Shown here piece after piece: positions 5,631-6,567 of a DNA stretch of 6,567 nt. The notes beneath the pieces were generated by a model. That model was not told the origin of the DNA, ran no database searches, and saw nothing but the letters and a program-made list of their open reading frames with translations. The DNA lies in NCBI GenBank assembly GCA_944391255.1, contig CALXSW010000267.1:1-6567 (forward strand). Reading direction: 5' to 3'. Source of the stretch: an uncultured Clostridia bacterium (GTDB taxonomy: Bacteria > Bacillota > Clostridia > UBA1381). Each line of letters starts with the position of its first letter. Within the stretch, counting starts at the first letter, position 1. Position numbers and translations under genes: made by a program.

Positions 5631-6452
5631 ATGAATTTTTTTATTCCAGACGGAACAGATGAACAGACAGCCCTAAGCCGCACAACTCACCTTGCAGTTT
5701 CCGCGCATCAGGACGATATTGAATTCATGGCATATGACGGCATTTTAAAATGCTTCACAACTCCTGATCTGTATTTCACAGCAGCAGTTGTTTCAAACGG
5801 CAGCGGAAGCCCGCGAAGCGGTATCTATGGTGACTGTTCAGATGAAAACATGATGAAGATACGTATAGAAGAGCAGAAAAAAGCTGCTATAATAGGTAAT
5901 TATTCAGCTCAAGCTTTTCTTGGATACCCGTCATCAGCAATCAAAGACGGTTCTAATACAGCAACTGTTGAAGACCTTAAAGAGCTTATAACAAAAACTC
6001 AGCCTAAGGTCATATATACTCACAATCTCGCTGATAAGCATGATACTCATGTAGGTGTCGTTTTACGTCTTATCGAGGCATTGCGCCAGCTCGATTATGT
6101 GCCTGAAAAGCTTTACGGCTGTGAAGTATGGCGAGGACTTGACTGGATGTGCGATAACGAAAAGATCATGTTCAACGTTGACGGCAGACCAAATCTTGAA
6201 GCGTCACTTCTCGGTGTTTTCGATTCACAGATAGCAGGCGGAAAAAGATATGACCTCGCTGTTGTAGGCAGACGTCTTGCAAACGCTACTTTCTCCGAAT
6301 CACACGGCGTTGACGAAGCTTCAGGTCTTATTTATGCGATGGATCTTACTCCTTTAATAGAGGATAAGAGCTTGTCACCGGCAGAATATGTATCCGGTTA
6401 TATTCAGAGATTTAATGATGATGTTAAAGCAAAGATCGAAAGGATGAAATAA
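5631..6452 (+). CDS. PIG-L/LmbE-family N-acetyl sugar deacetylase
   Basis: 273 residues, complete, no signal peptide, so cytoplasmic. The family is zinc-dependent and removes acetyl groups from N-acetylglucosaminyl compounds. The zinc motif AHQDDIE at 25-31 is the family AHPDD(E) with Gln for Pro. The third metal ligand is in THNLADKHDTHVG at 130-142. These give the usual His/Asp plus His set, and the Asp of the first motif is the general base. Length fits the family (about 220-300). nagB begins 1 base after its stop, a tight coupling. The pair would turn an N-acetylhexosamine or its 6-phosphate into an amino sugar phosphate and then into fructose-6-phosphate, doing the work of NagA. Substrate choice is inference; the family also acts on mycothiol-type and GPI-type precursors, but the nagB neighbour argues for amino sugar catabolism. 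Confidence 0.9.
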   Translation: MNFFIPDGTDEQTALSRTTHLAVSAHQDDIEFMAYDGILKCFTTPDLYFTAAVVSNGSGSPRSGIYGDCSDENMMKIRIEEQKKAAIIGNYSAQAFLGYPSSAIKDGSNTATVEDLKELITKTQPKVIYTHNLADKHDTHVGVVLRLIEALRQLDYVPEKLYGCEVWRGLDWMCDNEKIMFNVDGRPNLEASLLGVFDSQIAGGKRYDLAVVGRRLANATFSESHGVDEASGLIYAMDLTPLIEDKSLSPAEYVSGYIQRFNDDVKAKIERMK

Positions 6453-6453
6453 T

Positions 6454-6567
6454 ATGAGATTTATAATTTGTGAAGATTACGATGAAATGTCAAAGAAGGC
6501 CGCTGAAATAGTTGCCGCTCAGATAATACTTAAGCCTAACTGCAATCTCGGACTTGCTACAGGCTCT
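6454..6567 (+). CDS. nagB: Glucosamine-6-phosphate deaminase, N-terminal part (cut by window edge)
   Basis: 38 codons are present before the window ends. MRFIICEDYDEMSKKAAEIV is the typical NagB opening, and NLGLATGS at residues 31-38 is the phosphate-binding loop (GLATGS) of NagB/6-phosphogluconolactonase-type sugar isomerases. The enzyme converts glucosamine-6-phosphate to fructose-6-phosphate and ammonia in the cytoplasm. AAAGGATG at 6439-6446, inside the end of the deacetylase gene, serves as ribosome site with 7 bases to the ATG. The one-base gap to the preceding stop indicates translational coupling. Related deaminase-like isomerases (for example AgaS-type or galactosamine-6-phosphate deaminases) cannot be excluded from so short a piece. 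Confidence 0.85.
   Translation, partial: MRFIICEDYDEMSKKAAEIVAAQIILKPNCNLGLATGS

Noticed and set aside
1..6567. CRISPR array, tRNA, rRNA, riboswitch, phage or insertion-sequence genes
   Set aside because: No regularly spaced repeats, tRNA-like folds, conserved RNA cores, transposase or integrase sequences were seen on either strand.

Overview
The window looks like gut-type Clostridia (Oscillospiraceae/Ruminococcaceae or Lachnospiraceae style). It has strong AGGAG ribosome binding sites, a BlaI/BlaR1-type regulator pair, an S-layer-homology (SLH) protein, and secreted polysaccharide-degrading enzymes with Pro/Thr linkers. The genus cannot be fixed from the sequence alone.

Layout. Positions 1-2530 are an AT-rich plus-strand operon: the tail of a probable BlaI/MecI-type repressor, a BlaR1/MecR1-like M56 metallopeptidase with no penicillin-sensing domain, and a three-SLH-repeat exported protein whose 3' end is lost. 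Positions 2530-4807 are more GC-rich and read on the minus strand. They hold an ORF that joins binding modules to the last ~70 residues of a GH88 unsaturated glucuronyl hydrolase, then a secreted PL8 polysaccharide lyase. The lyase lacks its catalytic centre and its C-terminus. Positions 4805-6567 read on the plus strand: the C-terminal two thirds or so of a ROK-like sugar kinase, an intact PIG-L/LmbE deacetylase, and the first 38 codons of nagB (glucosamine-6-phosphate deaminase).

Function. Middle and right parts make sense as one catabolic locus. PL8 would cut a uronic-acid polysaccharide (hyaluronan, chondroitin or xanthan type), GH88 would remove the unsaturated uronate, and kinase, deacetylase and deaminase would convert a released N-acetylhexosamine to fructose-6-phosphate. 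This pathway reading is inference.

Main observation. Four places look like abnormal joins: about 2527-2545 (SLH gene against PL8, tail to tail), 2785-2802 (in-frame loss of the PL8 catalytic region), 3945-3965 (binding module fused in frame to a GH88 tail) and 4785-4812 (binding module against a headless kinase). Either the locus has suffered serial deletions and rearrangement, or the contig is collapsed or chimeric. Read mapping would decide. I saw no CRISPR array, tRNA, rRNA, integrase or transposase.
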